A DNA stretch of 64,000 nucleotides from Prevotella sp. (GTDB lineage Bacteria; Bacteroidota; Bacteroidia; Bacteroidales; Bacteroidaceae): positions 110,311 to 174,310 of the forward strand of contig JAGCOB010000028.1 in assembly GCA_017645645.1 (NCBI GenBank). The letters are read 5' to 3'. A program made the translations under genes and the position numbers. The first letter of the stretch is position 1, and the number at the start of each line of letters is the position of its first letter. The notes under the pieces were generated by a model, which saw only the letters and a program-made list of their open reading frames with translations, had not been told where the DNA came from and ran no database searches. Of the stretch, positions 29,138 through 38,783 are shown piece after piece.

Positions 29138-31201
29138 TTAATCTTTCTTTATGAGTATTCGGGCGTCTACTGCCACTACCTCATTTGCATCTGCCAGGAG
29201 TGGATTGATGTCCATCTCCTTAATCTCTGTAGCGAAGCGGAGGAGGGTAGAGAGGCGCACGATGATCTCAGCGTATTTCTGTTCGTTGATGCCAGTCTGT
29301 CCTCGCGTTCCTTTTAATATCTTATAGCCGCGTAGTGAATGGATCATCGAATAAGCCTCTGCATAACTGAGAGGTGCAAGACCGCTCTGCACGTCCTTCA
29401 GTACCTCGATGAAGATACCGCCTAAGCCACAGAGGACGACATGTCCGAAACGCTCCTCGTACTTCGCACCGATGAAAAGCTCGGTGCCTTTCAGCATCTT
29501 CTGTACCATGATACCCTTCGCATCCTCAATCTTCATCATCCGTTCGTACTCCAACGCAAGATGCTCCGGGGTACGGATGTTAAGGGCGACACCACCCACG
29601 TCACTTTTATGGACAGGTCCTACTACCTTTGCCACGACGGGATACCCCACTTTCTGGGCAAAGGCAATGAGTTCGTCCTTGTCAGCGCTGACCTGCTCGG
29701 GTACCATGGGAATACCGGCACATGAGAGAATCTCACGAACGGTATCGGGGGGCAGATAGCCGTTGTTGTCGATACCAAGGATAATTTTGTTCAGGCGTGG
29801 AATGTCAATACCATAGAGTTGTACCTCAGGTGGAGCCGGCGGTGGTGTCTGCATGATCTGCGACAAAGCCGTGGCAAGTGTCACCTCGTCCGAGAAGTTG
29901 ACATGTCCTTTCTCCAGGAATTCCGCTACCTCCGGACCTGCTGTATGAAGACTGGGCAGGATGGGGAAGATCGGTTTTTTGCATTCCTGAATCTTCTGGT
30001 GCAATACATCGTATGCCTGATAGAGGGTGGTTAGTCCTGGGGTACCGTAGATGACGGCGATGGCATCGATATTCTCAAAATGTTTCTCACAATAGTCGAT
30101 AGTCAATCCTAACTGCTCTGGTGTTCCAGTAGCCAGGATATCGATAGGATTTGCCACGCTGGAGCCAGGGAATAATCGTGTCTTGAGTTCTTCTGCAGCA
30201 TCCCCCTCCAACTTAGGTACCTCCAGTCCACCTTTCGACAACGCATCCGTCAGCATCACGCCAGGCCCACCGGCATGGGTGACGATCGCAAAGCGTTTTC
30301 CTGTCAATGGCGGTAAGGTAAAGATACACCCCACCGTCGTCAGTTCTTCTCTGGAATGACAGCGTACAATGCCCGCCTTACGGAACAGCGCCTCTACGGC
30401 AGAGTCGCTGGAGGCGATGGCACCTGTATGGCTTGATGCCGCACGACTGCCGCTCTCACTGCTTCCTGCCTTGATGGCAGCGATGCGGCAACCCTTCTTG
30501 ATGAGGGAACTGGCATGGAACAGCAGTTTGTCGGGGTTGGAGATATTCTCGATATAAAGTAGTTTGACGTGCGAGTCTGTTTCTGGATTGAAGTGCTCGT
30601 CCATATATTGCAGCACATCCTCGATGCCGATCTGTTTGCCGTTGCCAATAGACCATACCGAGTTAAACTGTAATCCCTTGATGACGGCACTCTCCAGGAT
30701 GAAGACAGCAGTGGCTCCTGAGCCGCTGATGAAGTCGACACCCTTGGCATTGAGTGATGGTACCGGTTTGGTGAACACACTATGGTGGTTGCGGGTCAAC
30801 AGTCCGATACAGTTTGGACCAATCAGTGCCGCCCCGTATTGCTCACAGGTATCAAGGATACGCTGTTCCATCTCTGCACCCGCCTTCGTCTCTTCTCCGA
30901 AACCAGCAGAGATAATGATGAATGCCTTGGTCTGCTTCTCCCGTGCCAACAGCTCTACCGTATCAGGACAGAACCTGGCAGGGATGACAAGGACGGCCAG
31001 TTCCGTGGGAGGCAGTTCCTGAATATCATGAAAAACCTTAATACCCTGTACCTCATCCTCTTTGGGGTTAACGATACGCAGCGTACCTTGGTAGTCGCCT
31101 TGCAGGATGTTGCGTACAATAGCGCCACCAGGCTTGTGGATGTTATTCGAGCCACCGATAATGGCGATAGACTTAGGGTCTAACAGTTCTCGATTGATCA
31201 T
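29138..31201 (-). CDS. ADP-forming acyl-CoA synthetase, alpha-beta fusion (acetate-CoA ligase family)
   Basis: A 687-residue cytoplasmic enzyme fusing the CoA-binding alpha part (1-~460; IAIIGGSNNIHKPGGAIVRN at the N-terminus; the phosphorylated-His region AASSHTGAIASSDSAVEAL near 260) with an ATP-grasp beta part (~465-687; GYPVVAKVVGPVHKSDVGGV). It makes ATP from ADP while converting acyl-CoA to the acid, probably acetate in fermentation. It is coupled to the upstream 199-residue gene by an ATGA overlap at 31198-31201. Confidence 0.9.
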   Translation of the reverse strand: MINRELLDPKSIAIIGGSNNIHKPGGAIVRNILQGDYQGTLRIVNPKEDEVQGIKVFHDIQELPPTELAVLVIPARFCPDTVELLAREKQTKAFIIISAGFGEETKAGAEMEQRILDTCEQYGAALIGPNCIGLLTRNHHSVFTKPVPSLNAKGVDFISGSGATAVFILESAVIKGLQFNSVWSIGNGKQIGIEDVLQYMDEHFNPETDSHVKLLYIENISNPDKLLFHASSLIKKGCRIAAIKAGSSESGSRAASSHTGAIASSDSAVEALFRKAGIVRCHSREELTTVGCIFTLPPLTGKRFAIVTHAGGPGVMLTDALSKGGLEVPKLEGDAAEELKTRLFPGSSVANPIDILATGTPEQLGLTIDYCEKHFENIDAIAVIYGTPGLTTLYQAYDVLHQKIQECKKPIFPILPSLHTAGPEVAEFLEKGHVNFSDEVTLATALSQIMQTPPPAPPEVQLYGIDIPRLNKIILGIDNNGYLPPDTVREILSCAGIPMVPEQVSADKDELIAFAQKVGYPVVAKVVGPVHKSDVGGVALNIRTPEHLALEYERMMKIEDAKGIMVQKMLKGTELFIGAKYEERFGHVVLCGLGGIFIEVLKDVQSGLAPLSYAEAYSMIHSLRGYKILKGTRGQTGINEQKYAEIIVRLSTLLRFATEIKEMDINPLLADANEVVAVDARILIKKD

Positions 31202-31797
31202 ACAATGACAATGGATTTGACAGGATAGGTCACAATGGTAGACTCTGGGAAGAAATAGCCAAGTTTCAATACATGCTTGATGGGAGTACCGTCGGCGATA
31301 TCGGCTCCGTCCTCCTCCTGATCCAGTTCTTTGTCGAACTTGCCGCCAATAGGGCCGTGTACAAAACTCTCGTAGCCGTCACCTTCGCTGATGATGCTCA
31401 CACAGGTATTGATGAACGGCAATTGCTTGATGACAAACTGACGGATGTCATGGCAGAGCAGGTCAACCTCCTCAATGCCTGTCAGCAAGTCCTCGTCAAC
31501 GGGTTTGCCAGTGGCTAGCATCTTAATAAGCGGCTGTAACTCCTTCTGGTAATGGCGAAGCTCATAGAGACGGCTGTTGAGTGTAATGAATTTTCTCACA
31601 GCTTCATTGTATACTGCCATCTGCTCGGGAGTTAGCTTGAGGGTTGTCGTCTCTTTTGCCTTCTTCTTTTCTGCGGCAATCCTACGTTTCTGCCTTTCCT
31701 TTTGGATTTTCATAAAGGCAGTGGTACCAGCGGCTATTGCCGTGACTCCTAAGGTGGCGAGTGTAGCCCAAGTAGACTTTTTGTTTTTCAGTTCCAT
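31198..31797 (-). CDS. Membrane-anchored hypothetical protein, 199 aa
   Basis: A short N-terminal hydrophobic segment (about 9-27, TWATLATLGVTAIAAGTTAF) followed by a very basic helix (KIQKERQKRRIAAEKKKAKE) and a soluble C-terminal domain of about 150 residues. The basic run suggests the domain stays in the cytoplasm. The open frame extends to 31878, but the ATG at 31797 lies 25 bp after a minus-strand TATCTTTG. It overlaps the acyl-CoA synthetase by 4 bp, so it may belong to the same process, but I do not recognise the family. Confidence 0.7.
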   Translation of the reverse strand: MELKNKKSTWATLATLGVTAIAAGTTAFMKIQKERQKRRIAAEKKKAKETTTLKLTPEQMAVYNEAVRKFITLNSRLYELRHYQKELQPLIKMLATGKPVDEDLLTGIEEVDLLCHDIRQFVIKQLPFINTCVSIISEGDGYESFVHGPIGGKFDKELDQEEDGADIADGTPIKHVLKLGYFFPESTIVTYPVKSIVIV

Positions 31798-31821
31798 AGG
31801 TCCTTCATTTATATTCTGCCA

Positions 31822-31829
31822 CAAAGATA
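31822..31829 (-). promoter_or_regulatory. -7 element for the 199-aa protein / acyl-CoA synthetase operon
   Basis: TATCTTTG on the minus strand, 25 bp before the ATG at 31797; it faces the MATE promoter back to back. Confidence 0.6.
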
Positions 31830-31851
31830 ATGATTTTTCTGGAAAAAACAT

Positions 31852-31859
31852 TAACTTTG
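31852..31859 (+). promoter_or_regulatory. MATE gene -7 element
   Basis: TAACTTTG, only 9 bp before the ATG at 31869, leaving almost no 5' leader. Confidence 0.55.
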
Positions 31860-31868
31860 CAAAAGAAA

Positions 31869-33182
31869 ATGAATCCAAAAGACCATCAAATACTACGAAT
31901 CGCCCTTCCGGCTATCGTGACAAACCTTACCGTTCCCCTGTTGGGACTGGTCGATACGGCCATTGTGGGACACATGGGTGATGCCGCCTATATCGGAGCT
32001 ATCGCTGTGGGCTCGATGATCTTCAGCCTGGTCTACTGGGTGTTTGGATTCTTGCGGATGGGTACCAGTGGGATGACGGCACAGGCACGGGGTAAGCGTG
32101 ACATGGAGGAGGTCATGCGGTTGCTGGTGCGCTCGTTATTGGGATCAATGGTTATCGCCCTGACGATTATCGTTTCCCAATATCCCCTGCGTGAGATGAT
32201 GCTATGGTTGATAGCACCGACAGCGGATGTACGTTCCTTGTCCGTCACCTATTTCAATATCGTGGTGTGGGGAGCTCCTGCTGTCTTAGGCCTCTATTCC
32301 CTTAGTGGCTGGTTTATCGGGATGCAAAACTCCAGAACACCGATGCTTATCTCCATCATGCAGAATGTGGTGAATATCCTTGCCTCTTTGTCGTTGGTCT
32401 ATGGCTTGGGAATGAAGGTTGAAGGTGTTGCCCTGGGAACCGTCATAGCCCAGTATGCTGGATTGTTTGCTGCTGTTGGGTTGTGGTGGCGGTATTATCG
32501 CCGTCTGTCACATGGAAAGGTGTTACTGATGAAGGAGAAATTCGTTGACTGGCTGGTCTTCTTTCGTGTTAATCGTGACATCTTCCTACGCACCCTTTTC
32601 CTGGTTGCAGTCAACCTCTACTTTACTTCGGCAGGAGCACGGCAGGGAGCTGTTATCCTTGCGGTGAATACCTTGTTGATGCAACTTTATCTCTTCTTCT
32701 CCTATTTCATGGATGGTTTTGCCTATGCCGGTGAAGCTTGGGGTGGCCGATACTGGGGAGCTCAAGACATGGTGGCTTTCCGAGAGGTCGTCAGACGGCT
32801 GTTTGTCTGGGGAACTGCAATGGTATTGTTGTTTACGCTTGTCTATGTGGCAGGCGGTATGCCTTTTTTGCGACTATTGACAGATGAGCCGAATGTGGTG
32901 GAAGCCTCCCGTGACTATGTATGGTGGGCTTATCTGATTCCTATCGTAGGTGTTGCTCCTTTTATCTGGGACGGTATCTTCATAGGTATCACTGCCACTC
33001 GTGAAATGCTGGTGTCATCATGCATTGCGGCAATGGTGTTCTTTATCGGTGTAACAGGATTGATGGGACAAATGGGGAATCATGGGTTATGGTTTTCAAT
33101 GATACTTTATCTTGCTACTCGTGGTATCGTTCAGACATATCTGTATCACGAACAGATTCTACGAAAACCTAAATCTCGTTAA
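31869..33182 (+). CDS. MATE family efflux transporter (DinF-like)
   Basis: A 437-residue inner-membrane protein with about 12 hydrophobic segments. It belongs to the multi-antimicrobial extrusion family, DinF branch: RIALPAIVTNLTVPLLGLVDTAIVGHMG at the start and GFLRMGTSGMTAQARG in TM2-3 are typical. Probably a cation-coupled drug or metabolite exporter; the substrate cannot be told. The start at 31869 is preferred to 31830 because the longer frame begins upstream of the promoter box. Confidence 0.9.
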   Translation: MNPKDHQILRIALPAIVTNLTVPLLGLVDTAIVGHMGDAAYIGAIAVGSMIFSLVYWVFGFLRMGTSGMTAQARGKRDMEEVMRLLVRSLLGSMVIALTIIVSQYPLREMMLWLIAPTADVRSLSVTYFNIVVWGAPAVLGLYSLSGWFIGMQNSRTPMLISIMQNVVNILASLSLVYGLGMKVEGVALGTVIAQYAGLFAAVGLWWRYYRRLSHGKVLLMKEKFVDWLVFFRVNRDIFLRTLFLVAVNLYFTSAGARQGAVILAVNTLLMQLYLFFSYFMDGFAYAGEAWGGRYWGAQDMVAFREVVRRLFVWGTAMVLLFTLVYVAGGMPFLRLLTDEPNVVEASRDYVWWAYLIPIVGVAPFIWDGIFIGITATREMLVSSCIAAMVFFIGVTGLMGQMGNHGLWFSMILYLATRGIVQTYLYHEQILRKPKSR

Positions 33183-33210
33183 AGGACTTGGTTGTTCTAT
33201 ATATTTCTGT

Positions 33211-33218
33211 TATCTTTG
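33211..33218 (+). promoter_or_regulatory. -7 element for the alpha-2-macroglobulin operon
   Basis: TATCTTTG, with TTG at 33188-33190 or 33192-33194 at the expected -33 distance; the ATG at 33246 follows 27 bp later. Confidence 0.6.
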
Positions 33219-33245
33219 CGTAGTAAAACTAAAAACAGATGCGAT

Positions 33246-36200
33246 ATGAACAAGAAAATTCTGACCATTATTGCAATAATTATGTTGGTGCCTATGTGGA
33301 TATTCGGACAAGACTATCGTTCTTTGTGGAAACAAGTGAAGGATGCTGAGGATAAAGACCTTCCCCAGACTGCGATTACCCATTTGACAACCATAGAAAA
33401 GAAAGCCCGGAAAGAGGGCGTGTACGGACAGTTGTTAAAAGCCTCGCTATACCGTGCCCAGATGCAGGCGGAGGTGGCTCCTGATTCCTTGAAACCTTCC
33501 GTAGAACGATTGGTTCAGGAGGCTAAGAAGGAGAAGAATGTGGCGTTGCGTGCAGTCTATGCCACAGTCCTCTATCGGGTATATAAGGAAAATCAGTCAC
33601 TTGTTGACGATGCTGATGCCAAGGAAAGGATTTGTGAGGAGTATCGCACCATCGCACTCTCGTCTCCAGAGGTGTTGGGAAAGGTGAAGAATGCCCTTTA
33701 CGAACCTTTTGTGGAGAAAGAGAAAGACAGCTATATCTATAATGACGACCTGCTTCATCTCATCGGAATGGAGTTCGGTGCCTGGCAGTGGATGCATGAT
33801 TATTACGAGAAGGTTGGCAATCGTCGTGCTGCCTGTCTGACCGCTCTTGCCGTTCTGGAAGAGGGGAAGGGTGATCATTTGGAGAAACTCCGTGAGAGTA
33901 ACTATATCCGTCAGTTGGACTCCCTCATCAATAAATACGGTGATCTGGATGAGGCTGGTGAGATAGCTTTGGAGCGTTATGCCTATATGCGTGACAATAC
34001 GACTGCCACTGCCGCAGAGGAAGTGGCTTGGCTGGACCAGGCGATAGCCAGGTGGGGCAACTGGAAGAGAATCAGTCAGTTGAAAAATAATCGCAAGAAC
34101 CTGATAACCTCCAAGTTCTATGCGAGCATTCCTCACCGTGTCCAGATGACAAACAGGGAACAGATGATCAAACTGAGTGGGCTGCGCCATCTGTCGTCAC
34201 TCACCATGCGTGTCTATCGTACGAAACTACAGGGCGACCACAAGATGAGTGTTGGCAACAAGAAAGACTTGGATAAGATAATGGCGGATGCCGTAGAGGT
34301 GAAAGAGGCTTTCCAGAAACGTACCTTCTCTCCTTATGAGGAGTATGAGGTGTTTGAGGACTCTATCCCGCTGGTGGGACTGCCCAACGGCATCTATTTG
34401 TTGGAGTTCTCCACAGAGCCGAAGACTGCCGTTTCCCGTGTCCTGTACAATGTGACCAACCTGCGTGTTCTTGCCACAGGCAGACAAAAGGCGGATATGC
34501 GCTATGTGGTCGTCGATGCCATCACGGGTCAGCCTGTGAATGGTGCGAAGGTACAGGTAGATATTTCCCGTTATAACAAGGATGAACGGAAGATGCTGAC
34601 GACGAATGCCGCTGGTGAGGCGAATCATGTTTTTACCACGGGAACGTGGCATAGTATCTATGTCTATACAGACGATGACAAGGCTTGTCCTTCCGTCAAT
34701 TCCGGTGATAACTTCAATTTCAATGATGATAATGACAGGCGGGAGTATACGAAGATCTATACCGACCGTGCCATCTATCGTCCGGGACAGCAGGTACACA
34801 TGGCAGCCATCATTTTTGCGAGGGAGAACTATATCGAGCATTCCGTCGTAGCCGACAAGAAAGTGACGGCACAGTTGCGTGATGCCAATTATAAAGTGGT
34901 GGCAGAGGAAAAGCTGACCACCGACGAGTTTGGTAAGTGCTCGACGACATTCACGTTGCCGACAGGATTGCGGAACGGGAATTTCAGTATCCGTCTGAAT
35001 GGTGAGTCAGAATCTTTCCGGGTGGAAGAATACAAACGTCCTACCTTCGAACTGTCTTTCTCGGAGTATAAGGAGTCCTATAAGGCAGGAGATACCGTTA
35101 CCGTTCAAGGCAAGGCGGTGACTTATGCCGGTGTTCCCGTCCAGGAGGCCAAGGTGAAGTATACCGTCCGTCGCCGTGTTGCCTACTGGTGGCTGAGCTA
35201 TTCCTGGTATTGGGGAGCAGGCTATTATGGTCGTGGTACTCAGACGGAGGATGTCTATGAAGATGAGACGATGACCAAGGATGATGGTACTTTCGAGGTG
35301 AAGATGCCGATGGTACTGCCGGATGACGGTGGTCGTACCCCGATGTTCTATAATTTCGAGGTTGAGGCTAACGTGACCGATCAGGCTGGTGAGACACATA
35401 CCGGCACGAAGAGTCTGCCATTAGGCACGAAGCTGACATCACTCTCTTGTAACCTTTCCCAGCGCATCCGTATTGACCAGATGAGGCCTGTTACGTTCTA
35501 TCGTCGTAATGCCGCAGGCAGTGAGATAGCCGGAACGGTTCGCTATCGTATCGATGGAGGTGCATGGAAAGAGTGTGCTGCGAATTCTCAAGTCTCAATT
35601 CCCAATTCTCAATTAAAGTCAGGGGAGCATCGTCTGGAGGCTGCTTGTGAAGACGACTCTATTGATATGAAGTTCGTGCTGTTCAGTCTGGATGACAAGA
35701 AACCGGCTATAGAGACCAAGGACTGGTTCTATATCAGTGACAGCCAGTTCAAGGATGACAAACAGCCAGTTACCGTACAGGTAGGCTCTTCTGATCCTGA
35801 TCTGTATATTGCCTATGAGATCATCTCTGGTACGAAGGTACTGGAAGAGGGCTTCATCCGTGAGAACCGCTCTTTGTGGAACAGGAAGTTCACTTATAAG
35901 GAGGAGTATGGCAACGGTATACTCTTGGCCTTTGCCTGGGTGAAGGACGGTATTGCCTATAAGCATACTGCCACCATTACCCGTCCTGTTCCTGACAAGC
36001 ACCTGAAGGTACAGTGGGAGACCTTCCGTGACCGTCTGAAGCCTGGTCAGCAGGAGGAGTGGAAACTGAGCATCAAGGATAAGAACGGAAAACCGGCTCA
36101 GTCACAATTGTTGGCAGTCCTCTATGACAAGAGCCTTGACCAGCTGGCCTCCCATTACTGGGGACTCTATCCCAGTATGTGGATACCATTGCCTTCTACC

Positions 36201-38783
36201 TCATGGACTACAATGAGTTTTGGCGGTACATCGGCAAGCGGTCAGCAGTATGCCAGCATGCTCACTGTTCCTGATCTGGAGTACAGCCATTTCGACCATA
36301 GCGTCTATCCAATCCGATATATTGCCTATGGAATGGGAATGTATGCAGGAGGACGACGGCTGATGCGGGCGAGTGCCAGGGGAGATGAAATGGTGTTGGA
36401 GGAGGCTCCGATGATGATGGAGGTTGCTGCTCCCATGGAGAAGTCTGCCAATATGAAGGAGGTAGAAGTAGCCGATAATAGTAAGAAGGATACAGAAGAG
36501 GAAACAGAGAAGGATAATCAGAAAGATGAGGAAACCGTACAGTTGCGTGAGAACCTGCAGGAGACAGCTTTCTTCTATCCAGCTCTGATGGCGGATAAGG
36601 ACGGTAACGTGATATTGAAGTTCACCCTGCCGGAGAGTCTGACGACCTGGAAGTTTATGGGTATTGCCCACACGAAAGAACTGTTGTATGGCTCCTTGAC
36701 TGGTGAGACGGTAGCACAGAAAGACATGATGATCCAGCCGAACATGCCTCGCTTCGTCCGGATGGGTGATAAGGCACAGTTCTCCGCTCGTCTCTTTAAT
36801 ATCAGCGAACAGCCCCAGCAGGGTACGGCGCGTTTCGAACTCCTTGACCCTGAGACGGAGAAGGTGGTTTATACTGACGAGAAGTCTTTCTCTGTAGAGG
36901 CAGGAAAGACGGGACATGTCACCTTCGACTATCAGCCGGGTGACGATTACTCCCTGTTGATATGCAGGATGACGGCAAAGGGGAATGACTTCTCTGACGG
37001 AGAACAGCATTATCTGCCTATCCTGCCTGATAAGGAGCGTGTGACGAAGTCCGTTCCATTTACACAGCACGAGCCGGGGGTGAAGGCGATAGACCTCACA
37101 AGTCTGTTCCCGACAGGAACGTCACAGCAGAAACTGACGATAGAATATACGAACAATCCCGCATGGCTGATGGTACAGTCACTGGCCACTTTGGGACAGC
37201 CGTATGAGACCAGTGCCATCGACCAGGCAGCGTCTTACTATTCCAACCTGTTGGCTGCCACCATCCTCAAACAGACACCGACTGCAAAGCATGTCTTTGA
37301 GCAGTGGAAGAGAGAGTCGGGTAGTGAGACCTCGCTGCAAAGCAGTCTGGAAAAGAATCAGGAACTGAAGGATATCATCCTCGCTGAGACACCTTGGGTG
37401 AATGATGCCGACCGTGAGGCAGAGCAGAAACAGCGCCTTGCCGACTTCTTCGATGAGAATAAGATCAACAATCGTCTGGAGACAGCATTAGAGAAACTCG
37501 AGAAACTGCAACAGGGTGACGGCGGCTTCACTTGGTATCCTGGCATGCCGACCAGTCCGTATATCACCATGAGTGTTGCTGAGATGCTGGCCCGCCTGTA
37601 TGTCATGACAGGAACCTATGATGATGCGGAGAATATCCAGAGAAGGGCGATGAACTATATGGACCGTGAGATCATTGAACTGGTCAACGAGATGAAGAAA
37701 TGGGAGAAGAAGGGGTCTAAGCCGTCCTTCCCGTCGTTCATGGCACTACGCTGGCTCTATGTCAATGCCATTGCCAAACGGGAACTGTCATCGAAGGCTG
37801 CAGAGGCGAAGGCCTACTTGATGCCGTTGCTGAAGAAGGATATCAAGCGTCAGTCCATCTACGAGAAGGCGATGACGACTATCATCCTCCAGCAGAACGG
37901 AGATGTCCAGAAGGCCAGGGAGTATGTGCAGAGCCTGAAGGAATATACCGTCTTTACCGAGGAGATGGGACGTTACTACGACACCCCTCGTGCAGGCTAT
38001 TCCTGGTATAGCTATAAGATACCGACAGAGGTGGCTGCCATTGAGGCTATCAAATATACGGCTCCTGACGATACCAAGACCATTGACGAGATGCGCCGCT
38101 GGCTGTTGCAGGAGAAACGTACCCAGATGTGGGACACACCAGTCAGCAGTGTGAATGCCATCTATGCCTTCCTCTTCGACCATGCCGACTTGCTTGCCAA
38201 ACAGGAACCGACCGTTCTTGCCATCGACCAGCAGCCTATAGAGTCGTCGAAGGAAACGGCAGGCATTGGTTATGTGAAGACTGCCATCCAGAATCCGAAA
38301 GGTAAGGAGTTTACGGCAACGAAGACCTCTACGGGTACTTCCTGGGGTGCCGTCTATGCCCAGTTTATGCAGAAGACTGCTGAGGTGGAGGATGCCCAAA
38401 GCGGTGTCACCGTGAAGCGTGAACTGCTGACAGCTAACGGCAAACAGCTAACAGGCCTGAAGGTCGGTGACCGTATCAAGGTACGCATCACCATCGAGGT
38501 GGCTCGTGACCTCGACTTCGTACAGGTATTCGACCGTCGTGCCGCCTGTATGGAACCCGTCCGTCAGTTGTCAGGCTACCACTATGGTGCCTATATCTCG
38601 CCCAAGGACTTCTCGACCAATTATTTCTATCATGGTCTTGCCAAGGGTAAGCATGTGGTGGAGACGGAATACTATATCGACCGTGCCGGTACTTACGAGA
38701 CAGGAACGTGTACCGTGCAGTGCGCCTACTCACCAGAGTATCGTGCTACGGCAAAGTCGCAGACGTTGGTAGTAACAGAATGA
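33246..38783 (+). CDS. Alpha-2-macroglobulin family protein
   Basis: An 1845-residue periplasmic protein. Signal peptide at 1-22 (ends FGQ), an N-terminal helical region, then MG domains (YTDRAIYRPGQQVHMAAIIF marks MG2/MG3), a bait-like charged stretch (about 1050-1110, rich in Glu, Lys, Asp and Met), the A2M domain (TAFFYPALMADKDGNVIL, LPESLTTWKFMGIAHT) and a helical toroid (GDGGFTWYPGMPTSPYIT). The toroid has no CxEQ thioester motif, so it belongs to the thioester-less bacterial class, thought to trap or guard against proteases. It is followed by a DUF1573 protein with an ATGA overlap. A short repeat-derived insertion lies at 35583-35614. Confidence 0.92.
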   Translation: MNKKILTIIAIIMLVPMWIFGQDYRSLWKQVKDAEDKDLPQTAITHLTTIEKKARKEGVYGQLLKASLYRAQMQAEVAPDSLKPSVERLVQEAKKEKNVALRAVYATVLYRVYKENQSLVDDADAKERICEEYRTIALSSPEVLGKVKNALYEPFVEKEKDSYIYNDDLLHLIGMEFGAWQWMHDYYEKVGNRRAACLTALAVLEEGKGDHLEKLRESNYIRQLDSLINKYGDLDEAGEIALERYAYMRDNTTATAAEEVAWLDQAIARWGNWKRISQLKNNRKNLITSKFYASIPHRVQMTNREQMIKLSGLRHLSSLTMRVYRTKLQGDHKMSVGNKKDLDKIMADAVEVKEAFQKRTFSPYEEYEVFEDSIPLVGLPNGIYLLEFSTEPKTAVSRVLYNVTNLRVLATGRQKADMRYVVVDAITGQPVNGAKVQVDISRYNKDERKMLTTNAAGEANHVFTTGTWHSIYVYTDDDKACPSVNSGDNFNFNDDNDRREYTKIYTDRAIYRPGQQVHMAAIIFARENYIEHSVVADKKVTAQLRDANYKVVAEEKLTTDEFGKCSTTFTLPTGLRNGNFSIRLNGESESFRVEEYKRPTFELSFSEYKESYKAGDTVTVQGKAVTYAGVPVQEAKVKYTVRRRVAYWWLSYSWYWGAGYYGRGTQTEDVYEDETMTKDDGTFEVKMPMVLPDDGGRTPMFYNFEVEANVTDQAGETHTGTKSLPLGTKLTSLSCNLSQRIRIDQMRPVTFYRRNAAGSEIAGTVRYRIDGGAWKECAANSQVSIPNSQLKSGEHRLEAACEDDSIDMKFVLFSLDDKKPAIETKDWFYISDSQFKDDKQPVTVQVGSSDPDLYIAYEIISGTKVLEEGFIRENRSLWNRKFTYKEEYGNGILLAFAWVKDGIAYKHTATITRPVPDKHLKVQWETFRDRLKPGQQEEWKLSIKDKNGKPAQSQLLAVLYDKSLDQLASHYWGLYPSMWIPLPSTSWTTMSFGGTSASGQQYASMLTVPDLEYSHFDHSVYPIRYIAYGMGMYAGGRRLMRASARGDEMVLEEAPMMMEVAAPMEKSANMKEVEVADNSKKDTEEETEKDNQKDEETVQLRENLQETAFFYPALMADKDGNVILKFTLPESLTTWKFMGIAHTKELLYGSLTGETVAQKDMMIQPNMPRFVRMGDKAQFSARLFNISEQPQQGTARFELLDPETEKVVYTDEKSFSVEAGKTGHVTFDYQPGDDYSLLICRMTAKGNDFSDGEQHYLPILPDKERVTKSVPFTQHEPGVKAIDLTSLFPTGTSQQKLTIEYTNNPAWLMVQSLATLGQPYETSAIDQAASYYSNLLAATILKQTPTAKHVFEQWKRESGSETSLQSSLEKNQELKDIILAETPWVNDADREAEQKQRLADFFDENKINNRLETALEKLEKLQQGDGGFTWYPGMPTSPYITMSVAEMLARLYVMTGTYDDAENIQRRAMNYMDREIIELVNEMKKWEKKGSKPSFPSFMALRWLYVNAIAKRELSSKAAEAKAYLMPLLKKDIKRQSIYEKAMTTIILQQNGDVQKAREYVQSLKEYTVFTEEMGRYYDTPRAGYSWYSYKIPTEVAAIEAIKYTAPDDTKTIDEMRRWLLQEKRTQMWDTPVSSVNAIYAFLFDHADLLAKQEPTVLAIDQQPIESSKETAGIGYVKTAIQNPKGKEFTATKTSTGTSWGAVYAQFMQKTAEVEDAQSGVTVKRELLTANGKQLTGLKVGDRIKVRITIEVARDLDFVQVFDRRAACMEPVRQLSGYHYGAYISPKDFSTNYFYHGLAKGKHVVETEYYIDRAGTYETGTCTVQCAYSPEYRATAKSQTLVVTE

